Shown here piece by piece: positions 1-22,326 of a stretch of DNA of 64,000 bases. Every line of letters begins with the position of its first letter. Position 1 is the first letter of the stretch. The stretch covers positions 11,515,624-11,579,623 of the forward strand of contig OX439132.1 of assembly GCA_949318235.1 (NCBI GenBank), in the 5' to 3' direction. The translations under genes were made by a program, and so were the position numbers. The stretch is from Ecdyonurus torrentis. Lineage: Eukaryota; Arthropoda; Insecta; Ephemeroptera; Heptageniidae. Below the pieces are notes generated by a model, which did not search any database, was not told where the DNA came from, and was given only the letters and a program-made list of their open reading frames with translations.

Positions 1-579
1 TATTAATTCTTGTTTGCGTAATTACATATTGCATTCCATTTTAGTGTACATAATATGTAAATAGCTATTTGTTTTCATTTTCTCATCCATTTGATGAAAC
101 TGTATAATATACGTATATACAGTATCCATACTGTATGTATGTATGTACATAATACATCACTCAATAACATCAAACGTTTATTGCAAAGTAATTAAGTGAC
201 CAATATATACAGACGTATGTATAGACAATTTCAAATATAACACTCACGTATATATATGACTGAACATCAATAAACAAACGTAATTTCCTGGCTCAATATT
301 ACTGCATTTCTCTATAACTCTCTCATTCCCTTTTATAGTTTTATTCATGCATATACTGTATATACGTATATAGGGTTGAACTGCGTGAGTGTATATCGTA
401 AATGAAGTCTTTATCTCTCTTAAGCATGGGAATTTAAGCACTTGCTGACACTTGTGTTATATTTGGAATAAAAAAAAAAGTTTTTCTTTTTATGTTTAAT
501 AATAACTTGTACCAGTCACCGTATAACCCTTTACTATACAACACTCATAATACACATTAGTACAATAATTTTCAACTCC

Positions 580-581
<2 letters not shown>

Positions 582-658
<77 letters not shown>
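582..658. repeat. (CT)n microsatellite
   Basis: An uninterrupted CT dinucleotide array of about 38 units, read directly from the sequence. Confidence 0.98.
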
Positions 659-661
<3 letters not shown>

Positions 662-1539
662 TATGAATGTGTGGTTCACTATGAAATTACTTTCAAATAG
701 ACAGGAAATTGCGTAGCTTTTGATTTTAATGACATTTATATTCAATTATTATTGTTCAATTTGTGAGTGTGAAAAAAAAATTTTTAAATTGTTTAGTCAA
801 CGTGATTGAAAGATAGACGTTGATTTTGAATTACAATTTTGTTTTGCTTTTCATAAAAAAAAATTAGCTCAACATTATGTATTTACCTCTCGTTGTCAAA
901 GAGCCTTAAAATATTTCTAAATTATATGGTGTTGATGACTAAGTTGAGCTTTATTGACCGATTGCAGTTTATGTAGACTAAATGACATATCAAATTTAAT
1001 TGTCGAATTGATGAAATACTCTGACTTTAAAATATTGTTTTCCAGAAGTCAGAAGATCAGGTACCTTTTGTAACCTTTAAATAAAAAACATTTATCATTA
1101 TATATTATTCCTGTAAAATTCACAAATTACATGATTTTTGTAATATTTATATAACTTTTAACAATATAGTAATCAATCAAAAAGGTGTTTCAAATTAACA
1201 TGAAACCATGCATTTTTAAAATTTCAAATGCTCACCACCAAATTTAGTAAATATTTGAACTTGTGAAATTTAAAAAAATAGATTGCTACCAACTTTTATG
1301 AAACCCACATATTATAATTTGGTGAACATTTTCAATAGTATTTTTTATGTGTTTACGAAATAAGCAAAATACTGTAATATTTTTGTACATGATCTATTTT
1401 TTTTATTGGTTATGCATTAATATACATTATATAAAATGTTGTTGCTATAATTTGTCAATTTGCTCTGCTCTGCCATATAATGTCGAAAATTGCATCAATA
1501 CATTGCGTGTTTCTTTTCCCATGTTAATTTTGTGATCAA

Positions 1540-1605
1540 GGTTTCGTAAAGTAGAGGACTATCAAACCGTCACAACACCTAAATAAAGTTATTATTATTA
1601 AGAAT
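1540..1605 (+). mobile_element. Possible LINE 3' end
   Basis: The stretch ends in ACCTAAATAAAGTTATTATT, a polyadenylation-like hexamer running into an ATT repeat. This resembles the 3' termini of many invertebrate CR1/Jockey-type LINEs. No coding remnant is visible upstream, so this rests on the tail alone. Confidence 0.25.
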
Positions 1606-2289
1606 ATAATAGTATTTCTTCTTATCTTGACTGTAAAAATATCAATTAAATGCTCTATCAATTACAGCAGAATTACAAATAATGTGAATTAAAAATATAA
1701 TATTATTATCGTAAAATATGATAGTAAAGGAAAAGTGCTAAAAGATATAAAATAGTTATTTTACGATTCTATGTAATATAATGTAGCATATTATTAAAGT
1801 ATTTTGATAAGTTTATTGAGTGTTAATATTACTGATAAGAAAAAAGGTTGACTTCTTTATTATAATGCATAGTAAGAAAATGTGACGTTGAAAAATTTTC
1901 ACCCGTGTTTAGTTTTATACTGCATTGTATACTTATATATATAAGAATATCAAAGAAGTGAAATATTGTTAGATATCATGTTATCATTAATAACTAGAAC
2001 TATATGAAATTATACACGAAGACTGCTGCAAATGTCTGCATAAGTTTATTTTATATTATTTAAATTTCAAATTATTTTATTTGAAGAAAGTTTTTTTTTC
2101 TTTCTTTCCTTTTTTTTAATTGTTCATCATTTCAATTCAGTTCATCATAAAATAAAACCAAATTATATTTAATATAGTGAGTTTTATAATCATTATTGTA
2201 TATTATAAATGTCTGCGATTAGTGATTGATAATTGATTACTAATACTATTGAGTTTTTTAATTTATGTAATGTATGTTTTCATTATATT

Positions 2290-2397
2290 ATACAACTCTG
2301 ACATGAAAAGTATGTTCAATCTATGTCAGAGGACCATGTAATTGGGTGTATACCTTTTATGGCCTCTCAATAAAAAGAATTTATTATTATTATTATC
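2290..2397 (+). mobile_element. LINE-like 3' UTR with hairpin and ATT tail
   Basis: A perfect 9-bp stem (CTCTGACAT at 2296-2304 with ATGTCAGAG at 2333-2341) is followed by a short linker, a CAATAAA-like signal and an (ATT)n tail near 2383-2397. A hairpin just before a microsatellite tail is typical of non-LTR retrotransposon 3' ends of CR1/Jockey type. The copy would be severely 5'-truncated, since no ORF2 sequence is recognisable. Family assignment is inference. Confidence 0.4.
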
Positions 2398-2525
2398 ATT
2401 TGCAAAAATAATAATATTAATAATTATCATTTTTAATAATTAAACTATTTAATTAAAAATGCCTTAAAATTTTAAAAGATTATTTGATAAAATAATATAA
2501 CGCGCTGATTATATTTATATAGTAT

Positions 2526-2585
2526 ATTCTTAAGAACCGGTTCTTGGCAGTTCTAAGAACCGGAACCGGTTCCGGTTCCGGTCCC
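2526..2585. repeat. AACCGG/CCGGTT palindromic repeat patch
   Basis: Repeated AAGAACCGG, GAACCGGTTC and TTCCGG motifs lie in direct and inverted orientation within 60 bp. It is a local GC-richer island in very AT-rich DNA. Function unknown; it may be a transposon end or a short satellite seed. Confidence 0.6.
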
Positions 2586-2753
2586 TGTTATATACACATA
2601 GCTAATTGATTCCTGGTACTACATTAAATCATCATATTAAAAACTTGTTAAAGAAGTGTCATTTATTAGTGAATTTGCCCTGAACCTTTAAATAATAATT
2701 TTATTTCTCTCGTTTTCTAAAAGAAGAAAATTAAAAATATAATGATATACATC

Positions 2754-2906
<153 letters not shown>

Positions 2907-3507
2907 TATTTATTTTCAATGACTGCTTTTCTATACAAAAATATATAATTATAACAAGTCTACAAAATGTAAATGTTTTTTTTATGCGTCACTTGCTATC
3001 TTTAAAAACTCTTACTTCGCGTCTCTTTGAGATCAACTAACACAAAGATATGGTTCAATTATTCTCCTTGTTTCCCATCAGTATAACAAAAGAAAAACGA
3101 ATTGTATACCCTTGTTAGTGAATCTAATTTATTTTGTCTCAAAATTTGTATTATTTTTCTAAAACTTTTTTATGTTAATTCCCTTAAGATGAAAATAAAT
3201 TAATACTGTTTTAAAAAGATAATATATTTTGTCGTAAAGTTTCATTTAAAATTTGTGTTTGTTTTTTCTTTTCTTTCTGCATCTAAATTCTTATTCTGTC
3301 ATCCGCATATTTAAATTTTGGTATTTAAACTAAAATTTCATTTTCACGATGCTGTAATATTTAAAAATTTGAAGAATGTAAAACCTCGTGCACCTTGTGA
3401 ATCGCTTGATAAAAATATCAATTAAAGTGCTCACTATATAAACCAATGTCATATTATATCTTGAATAGTCTATGAAGTTACATGCGTTATTTGGAATAAA
3501 ATTATTG

Positions 3508-3735
3508 TTTAATGGAGCTTATCGGTTTAGCCCGCAAGGAAACTCAAAGAAAGCTAAGGGTGCCCTAATTTAACATTACGCTTATGGGGAAAAACACGTT
3601 TTTTTTTACGATTTTTGAGAAAACTACTCCACCGATTCCGCAGAAATTTAAATGAGAAATACTAGACATAATTTTACGTGTTTTGAGCCATACACAATTT
3701 TTCAAGAATTTTTTAAACCGATAAGCTCCATTTAA
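3508..3735. mobile_element. Short inverted-repeat element (MITE-like)
   Basis: AATGGAGCTTATCGGTTTA near 3511 is repeated in inverse orientation ending near 3732, enclosing about 190 bp with no ORF. The ends are identical over 19 bp. The size and TIRs fit a non-autonomous DNA transposon. I could not identify the superfamily or a clear target duplication. Confidence 0.6.
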
Positions 3736-3784
3736 AATTATACATAAAAAATATACATTTCTATAATAAAACAGAAACGGGAAT

Positions 3785-3790
3785 TTTATT
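3785..3790 (-). terminator. Candidate polyadenylation signal of the esterase gene
   Basis: On the minus strand this reads AATAAA, about 76 nt past the esterase stop codon, a normal distance for a short 3' UTR. A second AATAAA near 3855 lies only about 10 nt after the stop and is less likely to be used. Confidence 0.45.
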
Positions 3791-3865
3791 GAACATTGCT
3801 TACAAATAAAAATTATAATTAAATTAAAATTATTTCATATAATTATGTTTTTATTTGTTGTCAAC

Positions 3866-6800
3866 TTATTGTAACCCAAATCCTTCATCTTTGGCAACAG
3901 TATATGCTCTAGTGTAATCTGAACCAATGCTTATATTCTTCTCTAAGTTGATATAATATTGATTCTCAAGATCCCAATGTGGCCAAGATTCAATGCCTTC
4001 AACTGGGTTTTCAGCTGGAGTTGGATTGCTAGATTAAAAGTAAAAGAATTATAATAAATCATATCGATTTATCACTTATTAAGACTTGGATTACAAAGCA
4101 CTTACCCATATTTAGCAAAATTGTACCACATTTTTGACATCTGTCTTGCCAATTTTTTCTCAGTACGTGACATTACTTTATATATTCCAGGAACACCAAA
4201 CAACATTGGGATTTCAGCCGCGTGACAGACACCTGAAAATATTAACAATGAGAAGATAATTTTTATTTGTAAATTTTATAATTCCAACGTAAAGGAATTA
4301 CAAATATTTTTCAATTTAAATTACCATGAGGGAAAGGATAATCTCCTTTGAAGTCCGCGCCCACGATACCAATACATAATGGTATACAGACTCTACCACA
4401 AAGGTTGAATGCGTACGCATAACTTGGTCCAAATTTAGAGTGTAATTTTACAGACTCCCAACCTGGTGCTTTTAGACCAATCGCACCGCTGAACTGTATA
4501 TTATAATGCATTATGTTATTAATTTGTTGTTGGGGTTAGGTGTAAAGAGTGGGATAGACGCATAAAGTGAAGTCTAAATCTCGCTATTTCCATTTTTTTA
4601 AATAAACATGGCATGAGTATATATTTATTCATTTACGTAGAAAAAGCTTTAAATAATTATTTTTTTATTAATTAACTAATCTGTTTATGTGCGCTTAAAA
4701 TAACAAAAAAAAAGTTTAGATAATTAAACTGAGATGTTTTAAACGATAAAAATATAATAAATTTGTTTAAAAAATAATAATAAAAGAAAACTTACGTCAA
4801 TTAAGCCAGGACTCATTGCAGTTATGTTACCCATTCTTTCAGTTCCAATATATTCATGTTCAACCGAGTCAGCCACAACGTAAGCGTTATCAGAGAGACC
4901 TTAAATGCAGAGTTAATTCAGTATTTATAAGTAAAAATAAATATGAGACGAAGTTGCAACAATTTATTATTATTTTAAAAACCTACCGAACAATTGTCCA
5001 AAAAGTAGCACAATTCCATATTTTAAAAAGTCTGGATCGTCATATACGTTGTTTGGTTTCAAATAATCATCAATGACAGCTGTAAAAAATTGTAATTTTT
5101 ACTAATTGTATTACAAATTGTAATACACAGAAAATAATTTTCTAAATTTTTCTTTTTTAATAATTGGCTAATAAGAATAGTCATTACCTCCCATAATCAT
5201 CGTTCCCTCATGTTTGTTGGCTCCAAATATTGCAGGGACACTTTCAAACTCAGGATCTGCCCAAATTTCTTCAGGAGTTCTGTCAAGGAATATTCTAGTT
5301 CCTTTTTTTTGTACGCTTGGAGTTGTACCTCCAAAACCTAAGTCTGTGCCTTTTTGCGTTTGCTCATTCTGTTGATTTTATTAAGAGAACAATTATGAAT
5401 TATAATTACCAAATAACAGTAAAGAAAAATGTTAGTTTATTTTTATTTTTTTTTTTTTTTTTTACTAACAGTCCATGCGCTATGAGCGTCATTCAAATAT
5501 CCTGGATCCTCAACCTCGATGAGACACCGAGTAATAGCTTCGTCGTTTGTCATATCAGGACATCCCATTTTCTCAGCGACCCCTCGAGCATTCCACTCGG
5601 GATTCTTGTCGAGAGCCCACACTGCGAGAGCAGCTCCGCTCTGTCCGATCACACGATGAAACAGGCGGTGACCATTCTCATCTATCAAGAACCAAGGTAA
5701 ATCAAACAAATTGACATTTAATAATATATTTCTCAATTTTTGTCTTCTTTTTCTTTTCAATTCTTGTTTTAGTTAAAGTGAGAATTTTTATGAATATAAA
5801 AACCTTTGCTTTATTTAGTAAAATAATGCAAAATAGAAGTCTTACCAACTTGCAGAGGACTTAAAGCCAAGAATGAGACACCGACAGCTCCAGCTGATTC
5901 TCCAAATATCGTTACTTGATCTTTATCACCGCCAAATAAGTGAATGTTATCTCTAACCCACTCCAAAGCACCAATCATATCCATCATGGCTGCATTACCA
6001 GGGATATCATCGTTGTTCATGTTCAAAAATCCTGTTATAAACAATTATTTTATACATAGAGTAGTTATAATAAGGTATCTAACACTTTGTATATATAATA
6101 AAGATCTTATGTAAATAAAGCGAAGTAATAATTTTCTATAGTAACATGCCATAACACATGTGCACTGATATAATTTAAAATGATATAATGTATTATTTCT
6201 TTGATTACCAAGAGGTCCAAGACGGTAATGAGGAACGACGAGGATCATCTCGTGATCGAGGAGTAGGTCAGGGAAGTACACATAGGAGCCTCCAATTGTG
6301 AAAGATCCACCGTGATAGTATACCATGACGGGAAGCTTTGCATTTTCGTCAATCTGTTTAATTACAATCAAGATAAAAATATTTCTCGTTTACATACAAT
6401 AATAGAATAATGACATTTAAATCAGTAAAATTGCTAATGTATTATAAAATTTGATATTTTAATAAAAATTGTTTTTATGCAAGGTCAAAAATTAGGTACG
6501 TAAGTGTACTAATTATTATGCTATATATTATATTTCAGTAACATTTATTCATTATTTATAAACATATTCTACATTAAATACGCTGGAGAATAAAAACTGT
6601 ATGCTATAGCATAATTGTTTTTGCAAGACTAAAATAGTAACATTAATGCTATATATGGCAATACATGCAGCACTAATTATGTATTTTATTTTAACCCTAT
6701 AAAAAATTAGATTATTTGATATCCATATGGAAAGTTTAATCTTAAAATAATAAAATGATAGCTTTTTCAAAACAAGATAACAACACTGATTACATCTTGA

Positions 6801-8402
6801 TTATATGGAGTGTAATATTATTGCTTTGATATCTGAACTCTTTAACTTATTACAAATTGATACATGCACTATTAATTAAAAAAAACTGATAATTATGATA
6901 ATCATGTAATTTTATCATAATTATCATGTTTAATATTTACCGGCACGCTTCTTGTAAAAACATTCAGATTTAAACAGTCCTCAGTATGGTTGCTAACAAG
7001 ATTTGCTTTTATAGTATCATCTCCAAAATATTCATGAAAACGTTTGAAATAACTTGATGGTCTTTCAGTTTGATCAGGGCCATATTGATGACACACTGAC
7101 CCCCAATAAATAGCATCCCTCACTCCATCCCAAGGTTCTACAGGTGGAGCAGCCTGAAAATTTAAATACAATTATTATATTTTTGTATTCTTTGAAAGAA
7201 AACAAATGTAATATGATAATTTTAAGATTATGTAATTATTTTAGTTTTTATATAATATAGCATCTAGAATAAATTTCAACATTATCAATTTAACCAAAAT
7301 ATAAATGTCAATTTAAAAATTATATCTTATAATATGTGAAAAATTAATTAAAAATATCATTTCAATTTTTCTTTAGTATAATTTAAGAAAATTCTTATAG
7401 AATACCTTAAACCTGTATTCTCCTATGGGGGCTCCAGCAAAGGGAACGCCTCTGAAGGAATAAAATGGATGATGTAGCACACTAGATCTTTCTTTAATAC
7501 CACGAATTGTACCCACAGGTAGATCAACTTCAACATATTCTAGTTCAATCTGAGCATACGTATACGCAACTAGCAGCAGCACAAACCCTGTAATTTTGAA
7601 AGAAACGTCAAAATAGTTTGATTATAAACATTGTAAACTTTTCGTAAAAAAAAATCAATCAATCAATTAATAAATCTCAAAATGTTTAATTATAATGTTT
7701 AATTTCCACTTAAAACACCAAAACTTTCAATAGCATTACAATATCAGTCTTGTAGTTCGTCGTCTAACGTAAGTTGTTAACGTTAAGTTAATTATAACGT
7801 TAACTACAGCTATTTTTATAATATATAGATGGATAACACTGTAAAAAGTAGCGCTGCGTAGTTATAGATTAACAAATTTTGAAGTTAATTAACATAGCGA
7901 TAACTATAACGTTACTTTTCAAAAGTAATTTTTACTTTATACTGACTAAAAAAAAAATCTAGTGACTAAGGCAAGAGAAATAATAAATAAAAAATGCCTG
8001 TTTAAGTAAATATAAGTAAAATATTAACTTCATAAATATTTAAATGAATAGGTCATAAAAAATATTATCATTTAAAGAGCTGTTCGTTAACGGTAAATAG
8101 TCTTAAATGAAATTAAGTTAACGTTATAGAAAATTTTGGTAACGACTACAAGATCAAACAATATATTTTAAATAATCAGCAGACAACAGTCTAAAGATAG
8201 ATTTCATACCATTTTTTTTTAAATTATTTTATTATGCATTATTTTTACAGTATTTTATTACATATAAATGCTAAAAAAAAAAAAATTATAATAAAAATTG
8301 GTATAATGATATATTTTGTGACTATAAATTTTATCACTTCTTTTAAATAGATTTAGGTTTTTAGATGGATAAGAAAAGCTTACCTAGCTTAATAGAAGCC
8401 AT
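3866..8402 (-). CDS. Secreted type-B carboxylesterase / cholinesterase-like serine hydrolase, 12 exons
   Basis: Exons joined in one frame: 8402-8384, 7587-7406, 7153-6941, 6353-6209, 6031-5846, 5681-5470, 5368-5188, 5079-4987, 4899-4796, 4493-4325, 4232-4106, 4028-3866. This gives 1794 nt, 597 residues plus TAA, a normal length for the family. All junctions are GT-AG and phases match. The start is the only ATG giving a signal peptide (hydrophobic FVLLLVAYTYA after MASIKLG, with exon 1 only 19 nt). The alpha/beta-hydrolase shows the oxyanion-hole HGGSF, an EDCLNLNVF second signature, nucleophile Ser about 232 in GESAG, Glu about 373 in NKHEG and His about 505 in GVCHAAE. Family members hydrolyse carboxylic esters outside the cell: diet, xenobiotics, hormones or choline esters. 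With the triad complete, catalysis is expected. The substrate cannot be told, and acetylcholinesterase or juvenile-hormone esterase identity is not shown. Intron 1 holds an inverted-repeat element. The donor of exon 6 (GTTAGT) is fixed by phase. Confidence 0.93.
5846..6031 (-). other. Esterase exon 5 with nucleophile elbow GESAG
   Basis: This exon encodes about residues 187-249. IFGESAGAVGV matches the type-B carboxylesterase active-site signature, with Ser about 232 as nucleophile. Upstream, ALEWVRDNI and FGGD are the usual helix and turn preceding the elbow. It is the most diagnostic stretch of the gene. Confidence 0.93.
7747..8155. mobile_element. Inverted-repeat element in esterase intron 1, rich in GTTAAC/CGTTA motifs
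   Basis: TCTTGTAGT at about 7749 is mirrored by ACTACAAGA at about 8145. Many subterminal AACGTTA, GTTAAC and AGTAA motifs lie in both orientations between them. Terminal inverted repeats with GTTAC-type subterminal repeats are common in hAT-like non-autonomous elements. No exact target duplication was found, so ends and class are tentative. Confidence 0.4.
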
Positions 8403-9912
<1,510 letters not shown>

Positions 9913-10198
9913 GATGAGATAAGATATTGGCATTTGAATTTTGGAATATATACTACAGCTATGAATTTAAATATTTGATAATGAATTGCGAGTAACCTTA
10001 CCTATTATTAGAAAATTTGATTGAAAATTTTATATCAATATCATACTTAAATATTAATCTTAAAATTGCTGAGGTAAGGTGTGATATAAAATATGACAAT
10101 ATTATAGTATATAGAATTTACAATTAATTAAAACAAATGCTTTCCTTGTTCATAACTTTCCCTCATCGCTGACTTTAAGGTGACTTGAGGGAACTGAT

Positions 10199-11571
<1,373 letters not shown>

Positions 11572-11930
11572 AAAGGAATAGACTAGATAAAAAAAACATA
11601 AGCATTTATATCACAAAACACTTGGATGGGACTTACACACTCTCAAATCCCAACTGTAGCTCCGTAGCAGTGATCAGAAAAATTTCGATTTATGCAACCT
11701 GCACAACAATTTTTTTTTATTTTTATTTTTTTTACTAATTTTTGCATGTTTCTGACGTCAAAAACAGGAATAGTCACGCAAATTGCATACTTTACAGTAT
11801 TTTCACGCTCTCTCGTGGGGCTACATTAACATTCTGGTAAAAATTGTCATCAGTTTTGAAAATCCCATTTCGTTTTTCTCCATTAAAAAGCACACATGTT
11901 GTTTTATGTGGTCTATCTATGGGTTTAAGC
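11572..11930 (+). repeat. Dispersed repeat family R1, copy 1
   Basis: This stretch aligns almost end to end with 32225-32571. Shared landmarks in order include AGCATTTATATCACAAAACA, GCAGTGATCAGAAA, ATTTCGATTTATGCAACC, TTTCTGACGTCA, GCATACTTTACAGTATTTTC and AACATTCTGGTAAAAATT. The copies diverge by substitutions and short indels. No ORF or terminal repeats are evident, so the class is unknown (SINE-like or a non-autonomous DNA element). Confidence 0.85.
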
Positions 11931-14403
11931 ATGTTGCATATTATTATACAATTTCTAATAATTGCATTATATTAGCCATGAAAACTACTAAAATCAATTT
12001 CGTTACAAGCTGTTTGAGCCCTTGTTATAAAAGAATTAGTTTATACACATTAGTATGTACATACAGATATAGTAAAAGTAGCATCGTTTCTTAATTTTCT
12101 GATTGTTATATTTATATATTGATTTTTAGATAAAGTAAATGGATCGTTAAATAAGTTGCAAATAGTATTTGTTTTTAACACAAATTATATAAATTCTTTA
12201 GATTATATTTTATTCATAATATTATATTTGCACATTATTAAAATAATTTACAAAGTAAAATGCAATAAATTAAATCAATAACTATAAGTGCTACCTTCAA
12301 TAAACATCTATGACAAATAACATTATTACAAATTTATCTCTCAATTACTCCTGAAATTTTTTTCTTTCTTTCCTATGTAGACTTTGATTTTAACATCAAA
12401 TGAAAGTAAGTATAAGAAATTTAAGAAAGTATCGATAAATTTAGATAAATGTTGTGCCAGAGTATGTTTTTGTTAAGTATATAGAGTAAACTTCATATAT
12501 TATAAACAAGATAGGTTTAGAGGTCTAAAAAAACGTGTAAAATATTGAGAGGAAACAAAGCTTATATGTAAGGAATCTTGAAGTAGTTTTCTCTTACTCT
12601 CAAAAGCTTGTTCTTTAATCCAATTATAAGGAAACATAATAGAAAGAGAGAGAAGAAGAAAAGGAAGGAAATACAAAGCTGTTTAGAGAATATAGGATTT
12701 GAAATTCGTGCCTGCTAAATACGAAAAACTATATAAAAGAAAAATAAAATAAATATTTGTACAAGCTAATACGTGTTTTATTTTACTTACAAAAGAAAAA
12801 AATTGAAATACAAAACTTATTATTCCTTACTAGGAAGATAATTTTTAACGTAAATAACGTACGTGTTAAATTAAATTAAAAAAATATTTTTGTTTGATAT
12901 CGAAATGAAATAAATAACGTTATACACGAAAAATGTGTGTATAATACTGTATAGAATATTAAAAAAAAAGTAGATATAGAATGATAATTGCTAGCAGCTA
13001 AATATTGGCAATGCGTGGTTATACATGCTGTGAAAATATTAAATGATCAAAATTGCTATAGGTTATTTAATTGAAAAATAAACAATTTTTTATAGATAAA
13101 TAAAATTTAAATGAAAAAAACATGACCATAATTTTATATATTGAGTCAATGTTTTGTATAATATAGTTGTTATTTTTTAATCAAAATTTATATAATTATT
13201 AAAAATGATATAGGAATTTTAACGTCTATTTCTCAAGGCATTTTCATTTAGTTATTATCGTAGATATAATTATCATTGAAATTATTATTATTTTTCATCG
13301 CATGGTGTAGTTGTTACATCAGTCCCATGTGTTTTATTTAATTAATCTTACAATGTTTAGGAGTAATGTCTACTATACGATGACCAGGGGGTTAAATGTC
13401 ACATGAGTCTTTTGTGACGTCATAAGACTATTAGACCGCATGGTGAGATAGGGTAGGGATGATTTTGGGGGTTGGAGAGGGAGGGGGAGTTTTCACATCT
13501 AGTAATATCGTAGTGTTAGAGAGAGACTGTCTTTCGTCTTCGATGATGAATGTCAATGATCATCCACCAAGAAATGCCAACATTCCATGGCTATATATAC
13601 ACCCTGTAAGAGTAATATAGTCATATAAATATAACTTTGAATATAACAGAAAGAAAATATAAAAATTTTAAAAGAATTTTTATTTCTCTCTTTAAAATAA
13701 TATATTCCAAAATGCTGGTTTTAGTTATTATTATTGAGCATTTAAAATTGTCTTATATTGCAGCCTAAATAATATCTTTAATATTTCATGAATGAGATTT
13801 TTGCTGAAAGAACATACTAATATAACCTATATTTCTGAAGTTACAAATATTGTAGTATACCACATTCATGATACTCCAATGTACACGTTCCAATAGTCAG
13901 AAAAAACTTTGGAATGAGGGGAAGAAAAAATGATTGTGTGAGAAATAAAATGTGAGTTTATAAAATTATTATTTTCAATAAGAAAGGAATTGAAAAGACG
14001 TACATTTCTTCCAAACCATAGAACATTGCAATAAAAATATAAAGACAAGTTTAAAAAAAATACCTAACATACGTACAACTCATATTTCATAGCATTTTAC
14101 TCGTATTTTCACATTGATAATATATAGCTTAGTATTATGCAATGTATTCTGTATGTATATAATATACTAAAATAATATGGTACTTCTTATGTAAAAGTAT
14201 ATAAATATAGAACACTGTATTGAATGTTTATTTAATTTTTATATATCATTTTATGTATTTAAAAAATAATATTACGGTATGTGAACTTTATCAGAATCAA
14301 TTTCAGAAAATGTTTATTGAAGTCTATGCTTTAGTCAATAAAAAATAAGGTAAAACAAGATACATCTGAACCATATTTGCTGCTTAACTTAATTGACCAA
14401 TGT
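11931..14403. other. Non-coding AT-rich DNA
   Basis: No exon-like frame seen. A G-rich patch with a TATA-like sequence at 13415-13620 is listed separately; the rest looks like ordinary AT-rich intergenic sequence. Confidence 0.6.
13415..13605 (+). promoter_or_regulatory. Promoter-like patch: TGACGTCA, G-rich run and TATATATA
   Basis: A perfect CRE octamer (13415-13422) is followed by a G-rich run (about 13450-13492) and a strong TATA-like GGCTATATATAC near 13589. The composition stands out from the surrounding 75% AT DNA. No open frame follows, so if it is a promoter it would drive a non-coding RNA or an unseen distant exon. Confidence 0.25.
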
Positions 14404-14510
14404 ACCACTTGCAATGAAATGTTTTTAATTATGGCAACGTGTAGGTAAAAACAATTTTACCTTTAAGAAGTGCATTAAGAATATTCAAAAATTTGTTCAT
14501 GTAAGTGGTC
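14404..14510. mobile_element. MITE family M1, copy 1
   Basis: Imperfect terminal inverted repeats (ACCACTTGCAATGAAATG near 14404; TTCATGTAAGTGGTCC at the right end). It matches 15861-15978 in ends, in the internal CATTAAGA motif and in size, so the two are copies of one family. Confidence 0.65.
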
Positions 14511-14803
14511 CATTAAGTAATTCTTGTTGTTACTTCTATACTCTTGGATGTTTTTTTCGCACAAAAAAATGGCATTATATTGAAATAGTCACTTTGCATT
14601 CTATTATTATTATTATTTTAATTAAATTCTGGTGCGTTCTTAGAATTCTAATAGAAATAATAAACAATGTAATATATTTGTATTGTAAAACTAGGTGATG
14701 TATTTTTTATGTTTGAGCTGAAAATGAGTAGTAAGTTTCCAGTACAAGATGTGCTTAACATTTAACAAGGTTCCTTAATATAACGTTATCTTGTTAGAGC
14801 AAA

Positions 14804-14804
<1 letters not shown>

Positions 14805-14836
<32 letters not shown>
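14805..14836. repeat. Poly(T) tract
   Basis: About 30 T in a row. Similar homopolymer tracts occur at about 18379-18406, 18967-18991, 22295-22323, 27917-27939, 29061-29093, 29288-29309, 31584-31609, 36979-37001, 42321-42347, 45123-45150 and 62851-62881. Confidence 0.95.
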
Positions 14837-14840
<4 letters not shown>

Positions 14841-14918
14841 GTTTGTGAACGCACTTTTTTTATATTTAATATAAAACAAATAGTTTGGTCAAAAATATTT
14901 AATACCCCCTAATATTTA

Positions 14919-14967
<49 letters not shown>
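14919..14967. repeat. (GTT)n microsatellite
   Basis: About 16 GTT units. Non-coding here: no frame extends it and there is no splice context. Confidence 0.97.
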
Positions 14968-14969
<2 letters not shown>

Positions 14970-15047
14970 GATTTAAAAAGTGAAGAAATGTTTTATTATA
15001 CTGTATTGTATATATAGCATAAATTTGAAAAGTGTGGTTACGATATT

Positions 15048-15158
15048 ATATATATCGATGTTGGGATGCAGAAATGCGACCGATGAGAAAAATCATGAGG
15101 TTTTTACTCATGATTTTTCTCATCGGTCGCATTTCTGCATCCCAACATCGATATATAT
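15048..15158. repeat. Near-perfect 111-bp palindrome
   Basis: The left arm begins TATATATCGATGTTGGGATG and runs to about 15099. Its exact reverse complement follows after a loop of about 8 nt and ends about 15158. The arms are about 51 bp. It abuts the left end of the foldback element. A transcript would form a long hairpin. Confidence 0.9.
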
Positions 15159-21679
<6,521 letters not shown>

Positions 21680-22292
21680 TACAGTTATTTTATTTTTTAT
21701 ATATTTGTACAGAACATTACTGGGATTATGAAGAGTATTTCATAATATTTTCAATTGACTGAAATGAACTTCTTTGTCTTTTATTTGTAAATTTAGGAAG
21801 GAATTATTAATTGGTACTTGAAGTGTGCAATACAACGAACACTCATTATTTCTCTTACTCTGATATAGTATGATGATGAGTATGTAGTTGATGTTTACTA
21901 TCACACACAGTATACTTGGAAAAAAAAACATACCCAAAAAATTTAATCTAATTTCAATTTTTATGTAATATTACCCATAGTAATATTATCATGCAAAATG
22001 CAATATATTAAATCACGAATTATACCATTAGTCACTATGAATATTTTTAACATTGGTTTCTTTATGCATGTGTATGTGTAGAAATTTCATGAATAAAATC
22101 ATTCAGTAAAAAAGAACTTGGAAACACTAGGAAAAGTATGGTTAAAAGATATTATCTTCAAGTTGGAATTAGAACGTCCTATTAGATGTTTTGATCAAAA
22201 TATGATTTGAAAATTCATTACATTTTCTCTCAAATTTGTTATATAAAAGGAGACTTCTATATAAAGAAAAGTATCCAGTATAAAAGCTTAAA

Positions 22293-22326
<34 letters not shown>

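Noticed and set aside
5317..5700. 127-codon plus-strand frame
   Set aside because: Antisense shadow of esterase exon 6, which has clear homology and splice sites.
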